64,000 nucleotides of DNA from Methanofollis tationis (GCF_013377755.1 NZ_JABXWR010000001.1:1-64000); one strand, 5' to 3'; positions 42,614-51,445 are shown, counted from the first letter of the stretch. A program made the numbers and translations. Notes: generated by a model from the letters alone, not told the origin.

Positions 42614-42905
42614 TGTATGCTGACGCATTGGTTTTTGTGGGTATCAACATTACCGGTATGTTTCTGCCGGTCTCGCCCTCTTGCGATGGTAGGTGCGGCA
42701 GGGATCTCTCGTCCGGGGGTTCTGAAGGACTCCGGATCCGCTCACAGTTATATATAGCATCATACGGTTTATGGCTCTCTCCATCTCCTGGTTGATCTGA
42801 TCCTGCCCGGGATTTTTTGGCTCTTCGATGTTCCATAAGGGGGAGAATTTCGAACAACCCCACCTCACCCAAAGTACTTTATAGTCCCGGATCGACCTTT
42901 TTCCC
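42614..42905. other. Intergenic region with TATA-like element
   Basis: No gene is seen. TTATATATAGC at 42748-42758 is a strong TATA-like sequence readable on either strand. It could serve the leftward DUF5806 operon with a long leader, or the IS5-type fragment to the right. Confidence 0.4.
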
Positions 42906-43235
42906 ATGAGCACGTTTACCAATTTCGCGATCCACCACGAATATGCCAGCCTTGCAGCTCTGGGTGATCGGCTGGGTGAGGTCAGCGGTCTGATCGACTG
43001 GGATGCCTTCCGCCCTCTCCTTGCTGACCTCTACACCAACGCCGAGGGGCGAGGCGGCCGTCCGAACTATGACGTCGTTCTGATGATCCGGCTGCTGGTG
43101 CTTCAGCAGTGGTATGGCCTGTCTGACCCCGAACTGGAGCGTCAGGCGACCGACCGGATCTCGTTCCGTCACTTCCTGGGATATCCGGAAACCATTCCGG
43201 ATCGGTCGACGGTCTGGCTGTTCCGGGAACGCTTG
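42906..43235 (+). pseudogene. IS5-type transposase, N-terminal fragment
   Basis: About 110 residues match the N-terminal DUF772 domain of IS5/IS1182-type transposases (RGGRPNYDVVLMIRLLVLQQ, WYGLSDPELERQATDRISFR, LGYPETIPDRSTVWLFRERL). The frame is cut by the left end of the IS256-type element at 43236. The missing DDE part is not found on the far side, where a different transposase fragment begins. Confidence 0.85.
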
Positions 43236-44491
43236 ATAGTGTAACGAATCTTCTGTAAAAATAATTTGGCCCTGAATCCAACCTAGATTTGGACAAAGGA
43301 GAAACAGGGCCATGGATCCCTTAGCGTTAATCGAAGATTATCTTTCCGATAATGAGAATGGCATGAAGACCCTCATCACCTGGTTCCTCAACCAGGTGAT
43401 GCTGCTCGAAGCCCTCCACCAGGCGGGAGCCGAGCAGTATGAACGAACCGATGCGCGGAAGGCTCACCGAAACGGCTACAAGAAGCGATCTCTGAAAACC
43501 CGATATGGAGAAACGATCCTCCAGAAACCGCAGTTCCGAGAATTTCCCTTCGAAACACAGGTATTTGGACGCTATTCCCGGGTTGAGAAGGCTCTTGAGA
43601 ATGCTATCTTTGAATCCTACCTTCAGGGAGTCTCAACCCGCCGGATCCAGGAGATTGTTGCTCATTTTGGCATCGAACAACTCTCTCCTGCTTCAGTATC
43701 CAGGATAGCAAAGGACCTCGATGAACAGGTCCATGCATTCCTTCAGAGGCCGATTGAACAGGAGATTCCCTATCTCTTTGTGGATGCTTCGTACTACAAA
43801 GTCAGAGAGGGACCACGCTACATCACCAAAGCTCTTCTGGTGATCGCCGGTGTTCGAATGGATGGCTACCGGGAAATCCTGGGAGCTAGAATCACTGATT
43901 GTGAAAATGAGATGTTCTGGTCGGGATTGTTCGAAGACCTCAAAGAACGAGGATTGGTGGGTGTCAAGATGGTTGTCTCAGATGGTCATGCCGGGATCCA
44001 GAAGGCGGCGGAAGCCGCCTTCCTCGGCGCATCGTGGCAGATGTGCTCGGTCCATTGCACCCGGGCGGTTTTAAAGAATATTCCACGGAAACATCAGAAA
44101 GAAGTTGCTGAGTCCTTGAAGGAGGCATATGGGGACGAGGAAAGACTTCAGCAGCTTGCAGATGATCTGAACGAACGAGGATATCGGAAAGCGGCCAATA
44201 CGATCGAGAGATTCATCCCGGGACTTATGAGTTACACGGCGTTCCCGAAAGAGCACGCAAAGCGGATCCGAACGACGAACATGATGGAAAGAGTCAACAA
44301 GGAACTGAAACGGAGAACCAAAGTTGTAGGGGCCTTTCCCAATGAAGAGTCACTCCTCAGGCTGGCAGGATCCATCCTGATGGACATCAATGAGGAGTGG
44401 GTGACCGGCAGAAGATATTTGACGATGGAGGGGGAATGATCAAACAAGGAGACAGGGCTCAGACGAATTACAGAAGATCTGAAACACTACC
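43236..44491 (+). mobile_element. IS256-family insertion sequence, copy 3, at a chimeric junction
   Basis: The 1,256-bp element has the same ends as copy 2. Flanking nine-mers GAACGCTTG (left) and CGCCGGGAT (right) do not match, so there is no target duplication. The left flank is an IS5-type transposase cut in mid-gene and the right flank an ISH3-like transposase cut in mid-gene, so this copy sits at a deletion or recombination junction. Confidence 0.9.
43312..44439 (+). CDS. IS256-family transposase, copy 3
   Basis: This 375-residue DDE transposase is complete, and its protein sequence matches copy 2. Silent changes early in the gene (AAGCGATCTCTGAAAACC and CCGCAGTTCCGAGAATTTCC, where copy 2 has AAGCGCTCTCTAAAAACC and CCACAATTCCGAGAGTTCCC) show it is not a very recent duplicate of copy 2. 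Catalytic regions FVDASYYKV, VVSDGHAGI and MMERVNKEL are intact. Confidence 0.92.
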   Translation: MDPLALIEDYLSDNENGMKTLITWFLNQVMLLEALHQAGAEQYERTDARKAHRNGYKKRSLKTRYGETILQKPQFREFPFETQVFGRYSRVEKALENAIFESYLQGVSTRRIQEIVAHFGIEQLSPASVSRIAKDLDEQVHAFLQRPIEQEIPYLFVDASYYKVREGPRYITKALLVIAGVRMDGYREILGARITDCENEMFWSGLFEDLKERGLVGVKMVVSDGHAGIQKAAEAAFLGASWQMCSVHCTRAVLKNIPRKHQKEVAESLKEAYGDEERLQQLADDLNERGYRKAANTIERFIPGLMSYTAFPKEHAKRIRTTNMMERVNKELKRRTKVVGAFPNEESLLRLAGSILMDINEEWVTGRRYLTMEGE

Positions 44492-45148
44492 CGCCGGGAT
44501 ACCTCGAAGGTCGGATACATCGCGCAATGTCTCGATCGGATCGCTGAACTCGGTCTTCGCATCGAAGTTCTCTGCCTGGATCGGGAGTTCTACACCCGGA
44601 AGGTGCTCGGGTTTCTGATGGACGTCCAGGTGCCGTTCATCGTTCCTGTCAGGAAACACGGGAAAAGGATGAAACAAGTCCTCCAGGGAACCCACTCCCG
44701 GTATGCTGAATATCGGATGCACGGAAAACCGGTGCTGGTCCTGAAGATTGCGATTGCCGTGAAGTATGCAAAAGGAAAACGGGGTAAGCGCGGCGTTGAG
44801 AATCTGGGTTACGTCGTGGGAAACCTCCGGTGGAATCCCCATCGGGTCCATCAGACCTATCGGTCCAGGTTCTCGATTGAATCGTCCTATCGGATGCGCA
44901 ACCAGGTGAAACCCCGTACGAGCACAAAAAACCCGGTCATCCGGTATCTCTACGCCATAATATCGTTCCTCCTCAAGAATATCTGGATCGATCTACTCTG
45001 GAAGCACTTTTCCCCCGTGAAACAGGGACCACAAACCATTGAGGTGCGCGGCTTCCGGTTCAGCTCCTTCATGTGCATAATCTGGGAGGCGATCCGCACA
45101 TCGATGAGGGGTGCCAGAGCCATTCCTGTGTTAAGGAATCCTGTTTAG
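44492..45148 (+). pseudogene. ISH3-like transposase, C-terminal fragment
   Basis: An open frame of 218 residues continues directly from the right end of the IS256-type element. It carries the second catalytic Asp region LCLDREFYTRKVLGFLMDVQ, VPFIVPVRKHGKR, and the Glu region YRSRFSIESSYRMRNQVKPR, as in ISH3-type archaeal transposases. The N-terminal half is gone. Its 3' end is intact, with a stop at 45148. Confidence 0.75.
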
Positions 45149-45722
45149 GAAAGGGAGCGAGAAACGCCGTTGAATGAAATGAGAGGGAGGAAGGAATTAG
45201 AGAAGTACTGGGGTCGGCCCCCGGCATGCCGTGTTCAGGTTCGCTCCGCATCAGGGCGTACCGGTCCGCCGCCTTCCTCGCACTGCCTGCCGGGGGTTTC
45301 ACCCGAATTGGAGCGGATTGGCCCGGGAAGGCACCCACGAGATCCCGAAGTGAGTGGCCCTTCTCTCTCCTGATCGCAATAAGCAGGGGGTTTGGCGGGA
45401 CAACTGGCCCCCGGCACCGGGTCGCCTGGGGGGTCAGATGAAGGTGTCGTGGCTATCCACACAAAGGAGCGAAGAGCCCTCTTCAGGGATTACCTGGTTC
45501 TTGCTCTTCTATCTTCCCGGCCCAATCGCGGGATGGATCTGGGGTGTGAATTCCGGTGCCGTGGGTTCGGGGGTGCAGGGTTCATGAAAAAAGCGACCAT
45601 ATGTCCGGTCGGGCGATGAAATCCGGGGCAGGTCATGGCGATCCTACTTTGCGGCAGCGTTCACTTTCTCTCCGCACGGCCCAGCCTTATATGTCCTCAT
45701 TCAGATGTTCTTTCACGGGGCT
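45149..45722. other. Gene-free stretch with dispersed repeat copy B
   Basis: No credible gene is seen between the transposase fragment and the IS21-interrupted gene. It contains an inverted partial copy of the dispersed repeat at about 45275-45345 and possibly the outer end of the ISH3-like element just after 45148. Confidence 0.5.
45275..45345 (-). repeat. Dispersed intergenic repeat, partial inverted copy B
   Basis: Read on the minus strand, CTTCCCGGGCCAATCCGCTC, then CAATTCGGGTGAAACCCCCG and GCAGGCAGTGCGAGGAA match copy A (CTTCCCGGGGCCGATCCGCT, CCAATGGGATGAAACCCCCG, GCGGCAGTATGGGGAA) with few changes. Confidence 0.65.
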
Positions 45723-45884
45723 TCAATCCGCCATTGGATCCCCTGTCTCCTGAACCTTCTTGAATGTGGGTGAGCAGAACATCTGGTGCCCTCCTTTACC
45801 TGGGCTGTTGTCAACGGCGGTGCAAAAGTGTACAGATCGGACGGAATAAAAGTGTACACCTCGATCGCATAATAGTATCGGAAC

Positions 45885-46658
45885 TCATCCTGGCAGGGTG
45901 TGTGAAAGAAGCCCCTGCCTCCGTCGTTCCTTCAAGCGATAACTATCCCCTTTAATGTTCAGGGTGGTGCAGTGGTGAAGAATCCGGTCAAGAACCGCTG
46001 CGGCGATCACATGATCCCCGAAGATCTCGCCCCACTCCCCGTACGACTTATTCGAGGTGAATATCGTCGATGATTTCTCGTATCTTCGTGAAATAAGGCT
46101 GAAGAAACAGTGAGCTCCCTCGCTGTTGAACGGCAAATATCCCATTTCATCGATGATCAGAAGATTGAATTTCGCCAGTGCCTTGATCCTCTCTTCAAGT
46201 TTATTCTCCCGGTTCGCTTTCACCAACCGTTCAATGAGGCTGGACGCATTCGCATAATACACCCGAAATCCGTTCTTCACCGCCTCGTGGCCAAGGGCAA
46301 GAGCAAGATGGGTCTTCCCTACTCCCGGAGGTCCGAGAAACACCACGTTCTCTGCGTGATGGATAAACCGGAGTGAAGAGAGGTCCCGGATCACCGCGGG
46401 ATCCAGCGATGGCTGAAAACTCATATCGAAGTCATCCAACCTCTTCTCCATCGGAAAACTTGCTAACCTCATCCTGAACTCAAGCGCACGCTCCTCCTTG
46501 CTCTTCACCTCCTGATCCAGCAGGTAGTCGAGGACTTCAAGGGTCGATCGTTCCTCCTTTGCAGCAACCTCAAGATAATTGTCGAGAAGTGCTTCAAAGG
46601 TCGTCAATTTCAACCTCTTCAGGTTATCATGAACCCGTTCATAGACCAGAGCGGTCAT
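45885..46658 (-). CDS. istB: IS21 transposition helper ATPase
   Basis: This 257-residue AAA+ protein is related to DnaC. It has the Walker A motif GPPGVGKTHLALAL, Walker B LLIIDEMGYLPF, and VLDRILHHCTTLNIKGDSYR at the C-terminal end, as in all IstB proteins. It loads and licenses the IstA transposase on target DNA and provides target immunity. Its start overlaps the istA stop (ATGA), giving coupled translation. Confidence 0.95.
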   Translation of the reverse strand: MTALVYERVHDNLKRLKLTTFEALLDNYLEVAAKEERSTLEVLDYLLDQEVKSKEERALEFRMRLASFPMEKRLDDFDMSFQPSLDPAVIRDLSSLRFIHHAENVVFLGPPGVGKTHLALALGHEAVKNGFRVYYANASSLIERLVKANRENKLEERIKALAKFNLLIIDEMGYLPFNSEGAHCFFSLISRRYEKSSTIFTSNKSYGEWGEIFGDHVIAAAVLDRILHHCTTLNIKGDSYRLKERRRQGLLSHTLPG

Positions 46659-47914
46659 CGTCGCACCTCCTCGGAGAACTGGTCATAGACTGACAGTGGG
46701 CGCTGCTCCACCTGTGGAGCAACGATCGAAAACAGTGGTTTTGAGGTCTTCCTGCACCGTGCATTGCACTGCATGGCCTCAGCAAGAAGGCCGGAAAAGT
46801 GCTCCTTCTCCCGGATGACCCGGGCATGGCCGGGAACGATCGTATGCGAACATACCGCTTCGGTGCCGACGCGGACTGTCATCTGATTATCCTGCAGTTC
46901 CAGGACGGCCTCCCTCCCGGCATACCGATACGGGACCGAATACCGGTTGCCCCGGTACGACACGTAGGCCTCGCGCGAAATCTTCCGGTGTTCTTCTCTT
47001 CGGAGCGGGTAGGGGGGAACGCCAGTCATGGGTTTCAGGTTCTCCTGGTCCAGGCGGTCGAACGGGATCTCGTTCGTGGTCCCGTGGGGCGTGGCGTTGA
47101 TCCGGTTGAGCCATTGCAGGAGTTGTCGGTTCATGTCGTCGAGGGACGTGAACGTACCTCCCAGCAGGAAATCGCGTTTCAGGTACCCGATGGAGTTCTC
47201 AACCTTTCCCTTGGTCTGGGGACAGTAGGGCCTGCAGAGCCGCGGGATAAAACCGTAGTGCGAGAAAAAGTCTTCGAACTTTGCGTTCCACTGGTGGTCG
47301 CTGGCACGAAGTGCCCGCTTGAGGATCACCGTCTTGATGTTGTCGTAGAGGATCTCTTCAGTGTAGCCGCCAAAGTAGTCGAAGGCATGGAGATGGCACT
47401 GAATGAGGGTGTAGACGTCGGTGGAGAGGGTGAATTCCATGAAGCGCATCCGGGAATACCCGAGGATCATGCTGAAGCAGGAGAGTTTGTGGGAGTGACC
47501 GTCTTCCTCGATGTGATTGCACTCTCCCCAGTCGACCTGGGCCTGGACACCGGGTTTGGTTTCATACCGGAGGACAGCCTGTAACGTTTCGCGGGGGCGG
47601 ATCGTGCTGATATAGTCTTTGACGATGGTACATTTCCCATCAAATCCCATCTCCTGGATTTCACGATAGATCCGGGCTGCACTGAGGGGATACTCGGTGA
47701 TGCGTTGATGGATATATGCCTTGAACGGGTCGAGTTTGCTCTGTCGGGGTCCACGGGATGCAGGTGCCGGCAGGGTTTGTGCGGCAAGATATTTTCGGAC
47801 CGTGTTTCGGTGATAGCCGGTTGTGCGTGAGATCTGGCTGATGTTCAGCCCCTGGTGATGCAAGTCGCGTATCATAAAGAACTCCTCCGCAGTGAACATT
47901 GCCACAACCCTCAA
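46655..47914 (-). CDS. istA: IS21-family transposase
   Basis: The 419-residue DDE transposase has an N-terminal helix-turn-helix (MIRDLHHQGLNISQISRTTG, YHRNTVRKYL) and an integrase catalytic core with QAQVDWGECNHIEEDG (first Asp), EEILYDNIKTVIL (second Asp) and CRPYCPQTKGKVENSIGYLK (Glu). The C-terminal beta domain (SYRGNRYSVPYRYAGREAVL) is present. Length and order are complete, so the element may still be mobile. Confidence 0.95.
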   Translation of the reverse strand: MRVVAMFTAEEFFMIRDLHHQGLNISQISRTTGYHRNTVRKYLAAQTLPAPASRGPRQSKLDPFKAYIHQRITEYPLSAARIYREIQEMGFDGKCTIVKDYISTIRPRETLQAVLRYETKPGVQAQVDWGECNHIEEDGHSHKLSCFSMILGYSRMRFMEFTLSTDVYTLIQCHLHAFDYFGGYTEEILYDNIKTVILKRALRASDHQWNAKFEDFFSHYGFIPRLCRPYCPQTKGKVENSIGYLKRDFLLGGTFTSLDDMNRQLLQWLNRINATPHGTTNEIPFDRLDQENLKPMTGVPPYPLRREEHRKISREAYVSYRGNRYSVPYRYAGREAVLELQDNQMTVRVGTEAVCSHTIVPGHARVIREKEHFSGLLAEAMQCNARCRKTSKPLFSIVAPQVEQRPLSVYDQFSEEVRR

Positions 47915-48157
47915 GAACGTGAATGAGGGTTAGCAGGTGTACACTTTTAGACCGCCGAAAATGCACAAACTTACACCGCCGATGACACTGTCCGTCTCTG
48001 CCGGTTCCCTCTGAGCCGGCAGGTGGCCGCGCCCTTGCGGTCCGGGCTTCGTTTTTTCGGCTTTGTAGAAATCATCACTTTTGCGGATGTGAGCGTGATT
48101 CATTCGCTTTCCGCCATCTTCGTGCCGGGGGTTCTTATCTCCGGACCTCGCGCGCAT

Positions 48158-48911
48158 GATTGCTCCTGACATGTGGAGAAAGGCCAGGCGGAGCATCTAT
48201 CGATGAAAAATTATGGGTGGGCGCGCTGGCGTGTTTTACCGTTCCTGTCCCTATCGTATTTGCGGGGGGACCGGGGGCAGCAGGTCCCCCGGCAGGGGCC
48301 TGCTCGATCTTCAGGGACCCTCACGTTCTCGGTTCGAAGATGCGATAATTACCCGGGGTGGAGAGGACGCCGCGCCGGGGGTTGCACTCCCGGACCTCCG
48401 CGCAGGATAGGGGAGATACGGCCCCCCGCACGTCCTGTTCGCTCTTCCCGGGGCCCATCGCAATGAGGGTTGGTCCGCTGCCTCCCCTTGTCTCCTTCCC
48501 CTGGCAGCGATTGGTCGGTGGCATTTCCTCCCTGTGCGTTTCAGGAAATTTTCTGGAGTGAATCCCCCCGGGATCTTTTCCTCGTGCGGGGAGGGCACGA
48601 TTCGGATCTCTGGTTTTGTGTGCTGCCCTCTGCCTGGCGGGCAGGCTCCGCCCCTTCATATATAAATGGCGTCCGTAGATGTGCCGGGGTGGATTTTTTT
48701 CCGGGATATGATGGAAACCATTGGGGGGTTTGCTCTGGCCGACCGATGTGCTGTTAAATCGCTTGATATGCAGTTCTTTTTTACGGGGCCTTCGCGCAGG
48801 TGTGTTGTTGTTCTGCTGGTGTCCGGGTGGCCGTGGTGGGGATGTCCCGAGGGTGTCCTCGAGATTTTTTGTCCTGCCGACTTCGTGTGTGGGCAGGGTG
48901 TCCAAACTATC
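48158..48911. other. Long gene-free region upstream of xerA with repeat copy C
   Basis: No credible gene is seen. The region contains a hairpin-rich block at about 48265-48300 (GACCGGGGGCAGCAGGTCCC followed by CCGGCAGGGG), dispersed repeat copy C at 48355-48480, and an AT-richer part after 48650. Confidence 0.5.
48355..48480 (+). repeat. Dispersed intergenic repeat, copy C
   Basis: This block shares GCGCCGGGGGTTGCACTCCC, CCGCGCAGGATAGG, CCCCCCGCACGTCC and TTCGCTCTTCCCGGGGCC (the core GTCC...GGCC is at 48432-48455) with copy A near 8.8 kb, in the same order and spacing, then departs after CCATCGCAATG, where it agrees instead with copy D. Confidence 0.8.
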
Positions 48912-48937
48912 TGTCGCCAAATGTATATTCTGCGACA
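48912..48937. promoter_or_regulatory. 26-bp dyad in front of xerA (dif-like or operator)
   Basis: TGTCGC (48912-48917) and GCGACA (48932-48937) form a perfect inverted repeat around CAAATGTATATTCT, which is itself partly symmetric. A TATA-like TTATATGCG begins four bases later and the xerA ATG is 31 bases after the dyad. Size and layout suit either a Xer recombination site or an operator over the promoter. Confidence 0.5.
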
Positions 48938-48968
48938 AAGTTATATGCGTGGCCCGCTGATAAAATAA

Positions 48969-49889
48969 ATGATGAAAAATGGTCATTTTTCAGAGTGCCT
49001 GGATCACTTCGAAATCTACCTCAAAATGCGAAATTACTCCCCCAGAACCATCAAAAGTTATGAAGAGACGGTCCGGCACTTTGCCCGCTATGTGTGGCTC
49101 TGCCGGCATGGCGATCCCGGTTCTTTTGACGAGGGCGCATTCGCGACGGCCGGCCTCGACTCCCCGGCTGAGGTCCCCACCGCGATGGTGAACAACTATC
49201 TCTCCTGGCTTGCCGAACGGCGCTCCTATAAGCCCAGGACCCTGCACCGCATGATCTCCTCCCTCTCGTCGTTCTATTCGTACCTCTATGCGCAGGGGGC
49301 GATCTCTGCCGATCCGATGCCGGCCGTGGAGCGGCCGCGGGTCAAGAACCAGGAACTGAAATATCTCAAGCACAGTCAGGTGGTCCGCCTTCTAAAGTCC
49401 ATAGATGACGATCTTGACCGTTTGATTGTCAGGCTGATCTATGCGACCGGCGTCCGCGTCTCTGAACTCTGCAGCATCGATATCGGGGACATCGATTTTG
49501 AAGAGCACACCATCAGGGTGAAGGGCAAGGGTGACAAAATCCGGACGGTCTTTGTCGACGAGGAGACGCTCGCCGAGATCGAGGGGCATATCGGGAACAA
49601 AATTATGGGTCCGCTCTTTGTCGGCCAGCAGGGCAAGAACCTCTCTGCGCGGACCGTGCAGCGGATCTTTCAGCGGTATGCGCCGCCCGGCATCACGCCG
49701 CATAAGATCCGTCATTCCTATGCCTCTGAGCTCTACCGGCGCTCGAAGAACCTCAGGGTCGTCCAGGAAAACCTCGGCCACTCTTCGATCAAGACGACCG
49801 AGGTCTACCTGCACACCGACCTCGACGAGCGGCAGGCGGTGTACCGGCAGTACTTCCCGCTCTCACAGGGGGGCGGGAAGGGGCGATAA
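48969..49889 (+). CDS. xerA: XerA-type tyrosine recombinase
   Basis: The 306-residue site-specific recombinase has an N-terminal SAM-like core-binding domain (about 5-110: MRNYSPRTIKSYEETVRHFA) and a C-terminal catalytic domain. The catalytic set is visible: Arg in YATGVRVSELCSI, Lys in VKGKGDKIRTV, His and Arg in THAT region ITPHKIRHSYASELYR, His in LGHSSIKTTEVY, and the nucleophile Tyr in EVYLHTDL. Archaeal XerA resolves chromosome dimers at dif. A dyad immediately upstream could be its own site or operator. The GTG/ATG choice is not in doubt because ATGATG follows a TATA box at leaderless spacing. Confidence 0.92.
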   Translation: MMKNGHFSECLDHFEIYLKMRNYSPRTIKSYEETVRHFARYVWLCRHGDPGSFDEGAFATAGLDSPAEVPTAMVNNYLSWLAERRSYKPRTLHRMISSLSSFYSYLYAQGAISADPMPAVERPRVKNQELKYLKHSQVVRLLKSIDDDLDRLIVRLIYATGVRVSELCSIDIGDIDFEEHTIRVKGKGDKIRTVFVDEETLAEIEGHIGNKIMGPLFVGQQGKNLSARTVQRIFQRYAPPGITPHKIRHSYASELYRRSKNLRVVQENLGHSSIKTTEVYLHTDLDERQAVYRQYFPLSQGGGKGR

Positions 49890-49976
49890 ACCGTATGGTG
49901 CTATATCAGTGCGCGCCCCCTGGATCTTTCCTGTGTGGGTGCGGATGACCGGGACAGTCGTTTCTGCCTCCCGCGT

Positions 49977-50822
49977 TTATCGCCCCTGCGTTCCCGACCA
50001 GAGTTCCCGGCGCCCGGCCTCAAGCAGACGGTTCGGCCTCCCCATGAACTCTGCGGCGGAGACAACCGGCCGCCCGCTCGCTCTCCCGAGGTCCCGGATC
50101 CATGCCGGTCCGTTTTCCGACCTCATGAGGTGGTGGTCGAGGATGAGCGGCCCTGCAATCTCTGCACCATGGATCGCCCGCGAAAAAGCCGCTTCTTCTT
50201 CCGCCCGGTCGATCGACGGGAGGTAGAGCGGCGGGCCGGAAGAAAAAACGACCGTCGGCCCCCATGCCTCGATGAGGCGGACCGCCTCATCGGAGCGGAG
50301 CTGGGTATCTGAAGCATGCACAAAACACTGCGCTCCTTCGCGCACCGCCACCATCATCACCGCACCCGCCCTGCCGCCGTGGGGGACCGGCAGGGAACAG
50401 GCGACAACACCGTCGTCGGTGCCTTCCGCGTTCGGGATGGGACCTCCGGTTGCCTTCTCGATATCGCTGCGCCGCCCTGATGAACGGCGGGAAAGCATGT
50501 CCGGCCCCTTCGCAAGGAGGCGGCAGCCCTCAGGGAGGGTGAACCCGGCGAGGGGGATCTGGTGGGGGTCGGACTCCCTGAGCGGCACATGGTCGCCGTG
50601 GTAATGGGTGAAGACCATGTCGGTCGCCCGCGGCAGCCATGCGAGGATCGCCCGGCGTATCCCTGCCGCCGCTTCTCTTTCAGCAGGGTGCGGCGGCAGC
50701 CCGAACCGCCGGGGGGCGAGGGCGACACCGGGATCGATGAGCACCGTCCTCCCCCCTGCCTCGACGACCGTCGCCATGGAGCGGGCGCCGAGAGATTCGG
50801 CACCGAGGATCGTGATCTGCAC
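49977..50822 (-). CDS. UPF0282-family metallo-beta-lactamase-fold protein
   Basis: The 281-residue protein starts at GTG 50822 (VQITILGAESLGARSMATVV). The ESLGARSMAT start, LIDPGVALAPRRFGLPPHP, the metal-binding FTHYHGDHVPL (HxHxDH-like), HASDTQLRS and ILDHHLMRS are features of archaeal UPF0282 proteins, a branch of the metallo-beta-lactamase superfamily. The active site looks complete for two metals. Substrate is unknown; nuclease or hydrolase activity is possible. A TATA-like GGTATAAAGTATG lies about 25 bases before the start. Confidence 0.8.
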   Translation of the reverse strand: MQITILGAESLGARSMATVVEAGGRTVLIDPGVALAPRRFGLPPHPAEREAAAGIRRAILAWLPRATDMVFTHYHGDHVPLRESDPHQIPLAGFTLPEGCRLLAKGPDMLSRRSSGRRSDIEKATGGPIPNAEGTDDGVVACSLPVPHGGRAGAVMMVAVREGAQCFVHASDTQLRSDEAVRLIEAWGPTVVFSSGPPLYLPSIDRAEEEAAFSRAIHGAEIAGPLILDHHLMRSENGPAWIRDLGRASGRPVVSAAEFMGRPNRLLEAGRRELWSGTQGR

Positions 50823-50964
50823 AATGGTGCCGCTTTTCTCCCCCCCATACTTTATACCTCCCCTCGGGTGGCAACAGCTAAATTGATTGCGAATAGCGTT
50901 CAATAGTGTAAGGCGCCATCTCTCTCGGACAGAGAGCAGACCTGGCGGTGTATCCTTCAATCCC

Positions 50965-51037
50965 ACCCCCGTAGTGTAGTGGTCAATCATGCAGGACTTT
51001 GGATCCGGCGACGGCGGTTCGAATCCGCCCGGGGGTA
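50965..51037 (+). tRNA. tRNA-Gln (anticodon TTG)
   Basis: The acceptor stem ACCCCCG pairs with CGGGGGT. The D arm GTGTAGTGGTC and the T arm GGCGGTTCGAATCCGCC are standard. The anticodon arm reads CAGGA-CTTTGGA-TCCGG, giving anticodon TTG; one A-G mismatch interrupts its stem. No CCA is encoded and no intron is seen. Confidence 0.93.
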
Positions 51038-51063
51038 TGCTGACCGAGGGTTCGACACCCTCC

Positions 51064-51070
51064 TTTTTTT
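51064..51070 (+). terminator. T-run after tRNA-Gln
   Basis: Seven or more T residues lie about 26 bases after the tRNA end, as usual for archaeal stable RNA genes. Confidence 0.45.
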
Positions 51071-51184
51071 GTATCTGACGGGGCGGAAAGAAGAGGCTGC
51101 ATCTCATCCCGGTCCGGCCGCGCACCTCTTCTGCGATGCGGCAAACAAATACTCGAAATCAAAAAGAGAATAAAGAGAATAGAA

Positions 51185-51445
51185 TTAGTATCTCTGGAAT
51201 TCCCTTCTCGGACGGGGGGGCTGCGCCTCGTCAATCCTGAGCGTGCGACCGACAAATATCGTCTCGTTCAGGGCCTCTTTTGCCTTTTCCGCCTCTTCAG
51301 GGGTGCCCATCTCTACGAATCCAAAGCCCTTGTCTCCAATAATTTTGACGCTCTTGACATCGCCGTATTGGGAAAACAGTTCTTCCAATTGTTTTTCAGT
51401 AACGGAGTATGTCAGGTTTCCGACATACAATCTGCTGGTTTCCAT
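51185..51445 (-). CDS. Small RRM-type RNA-binding protein
   Basis: This 86-residue protein is a single RNA recognition motif: RNP2 as RLYVGNLTYS near the start and RNP1 as DKGFGFVEM in the middle, then a short basic tail PPRPRREFQRY. Similar glycine-rich RRM proteins are found in cyanobacteria and some methanogens, where they respond to cold. The AT-rich upstream region (51446-51500) probably holds its promoter and possibly a long leader. Confidence 0.9.
   Translation of the reverse strand: METSRLYVGNLTYSVTEKQLEELFSQYGDVKSVKIIGDKGFGFVEMGTPEEAEKAKEALNETIFVGRTLRIDEAQPPRPRREFQRY

Larger units (their letters stand above)
45809..47987 (-). mobile_element. IS21-family insertion sequence, complete, 4-bp target duplication
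   Basis: The 2,179-bp element is bounded by imperfect inverted ends, TGTCAACGGCGGTGCAAAAG on the left and TGTCATCGGCGGTGTAAGTT reading inward from the right. It is flanked by CTGT on both sides (45805-45808 and 47988-47991), within the 4-8 bp expected for IS21. Internal multiple AAAAGTGTACA motifs near both ends are the usual repeated transposase-binding sites. istA and istB are intact and overlap by four bases. Confidence 0.88.
45723..48157 (-). pseudogene. Small gene split by the IS21 element
   Basis: If the IS21 element (45809-47987) and one 4-bp target copy are removed, bases 48157-47988 and 45804-45723 join into one open frame of 83 residues. It starts MRARSGDKNPRHEDGG, continues HAHIRKSDDFYKAEKTKPG, crosses the junction at ETDSPGKGGHQMF, and ends CSPTFKKVQETGDPMAD. 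The ATG is preceded by AGGAG five bases away, a good ribosome site. The exact restoration of the frame supports a real small gene, basic and hydrophilic, of unknown family, that was knocked out by the insertion. Confidence 0.6.

Noticed and set aside
45354-45619. Overlapping short plus-strand frames before the IS21 element
   Set aside because: They lie in a gap with the dispersed repeat, start without ribosome sites and have no recognisable domain.
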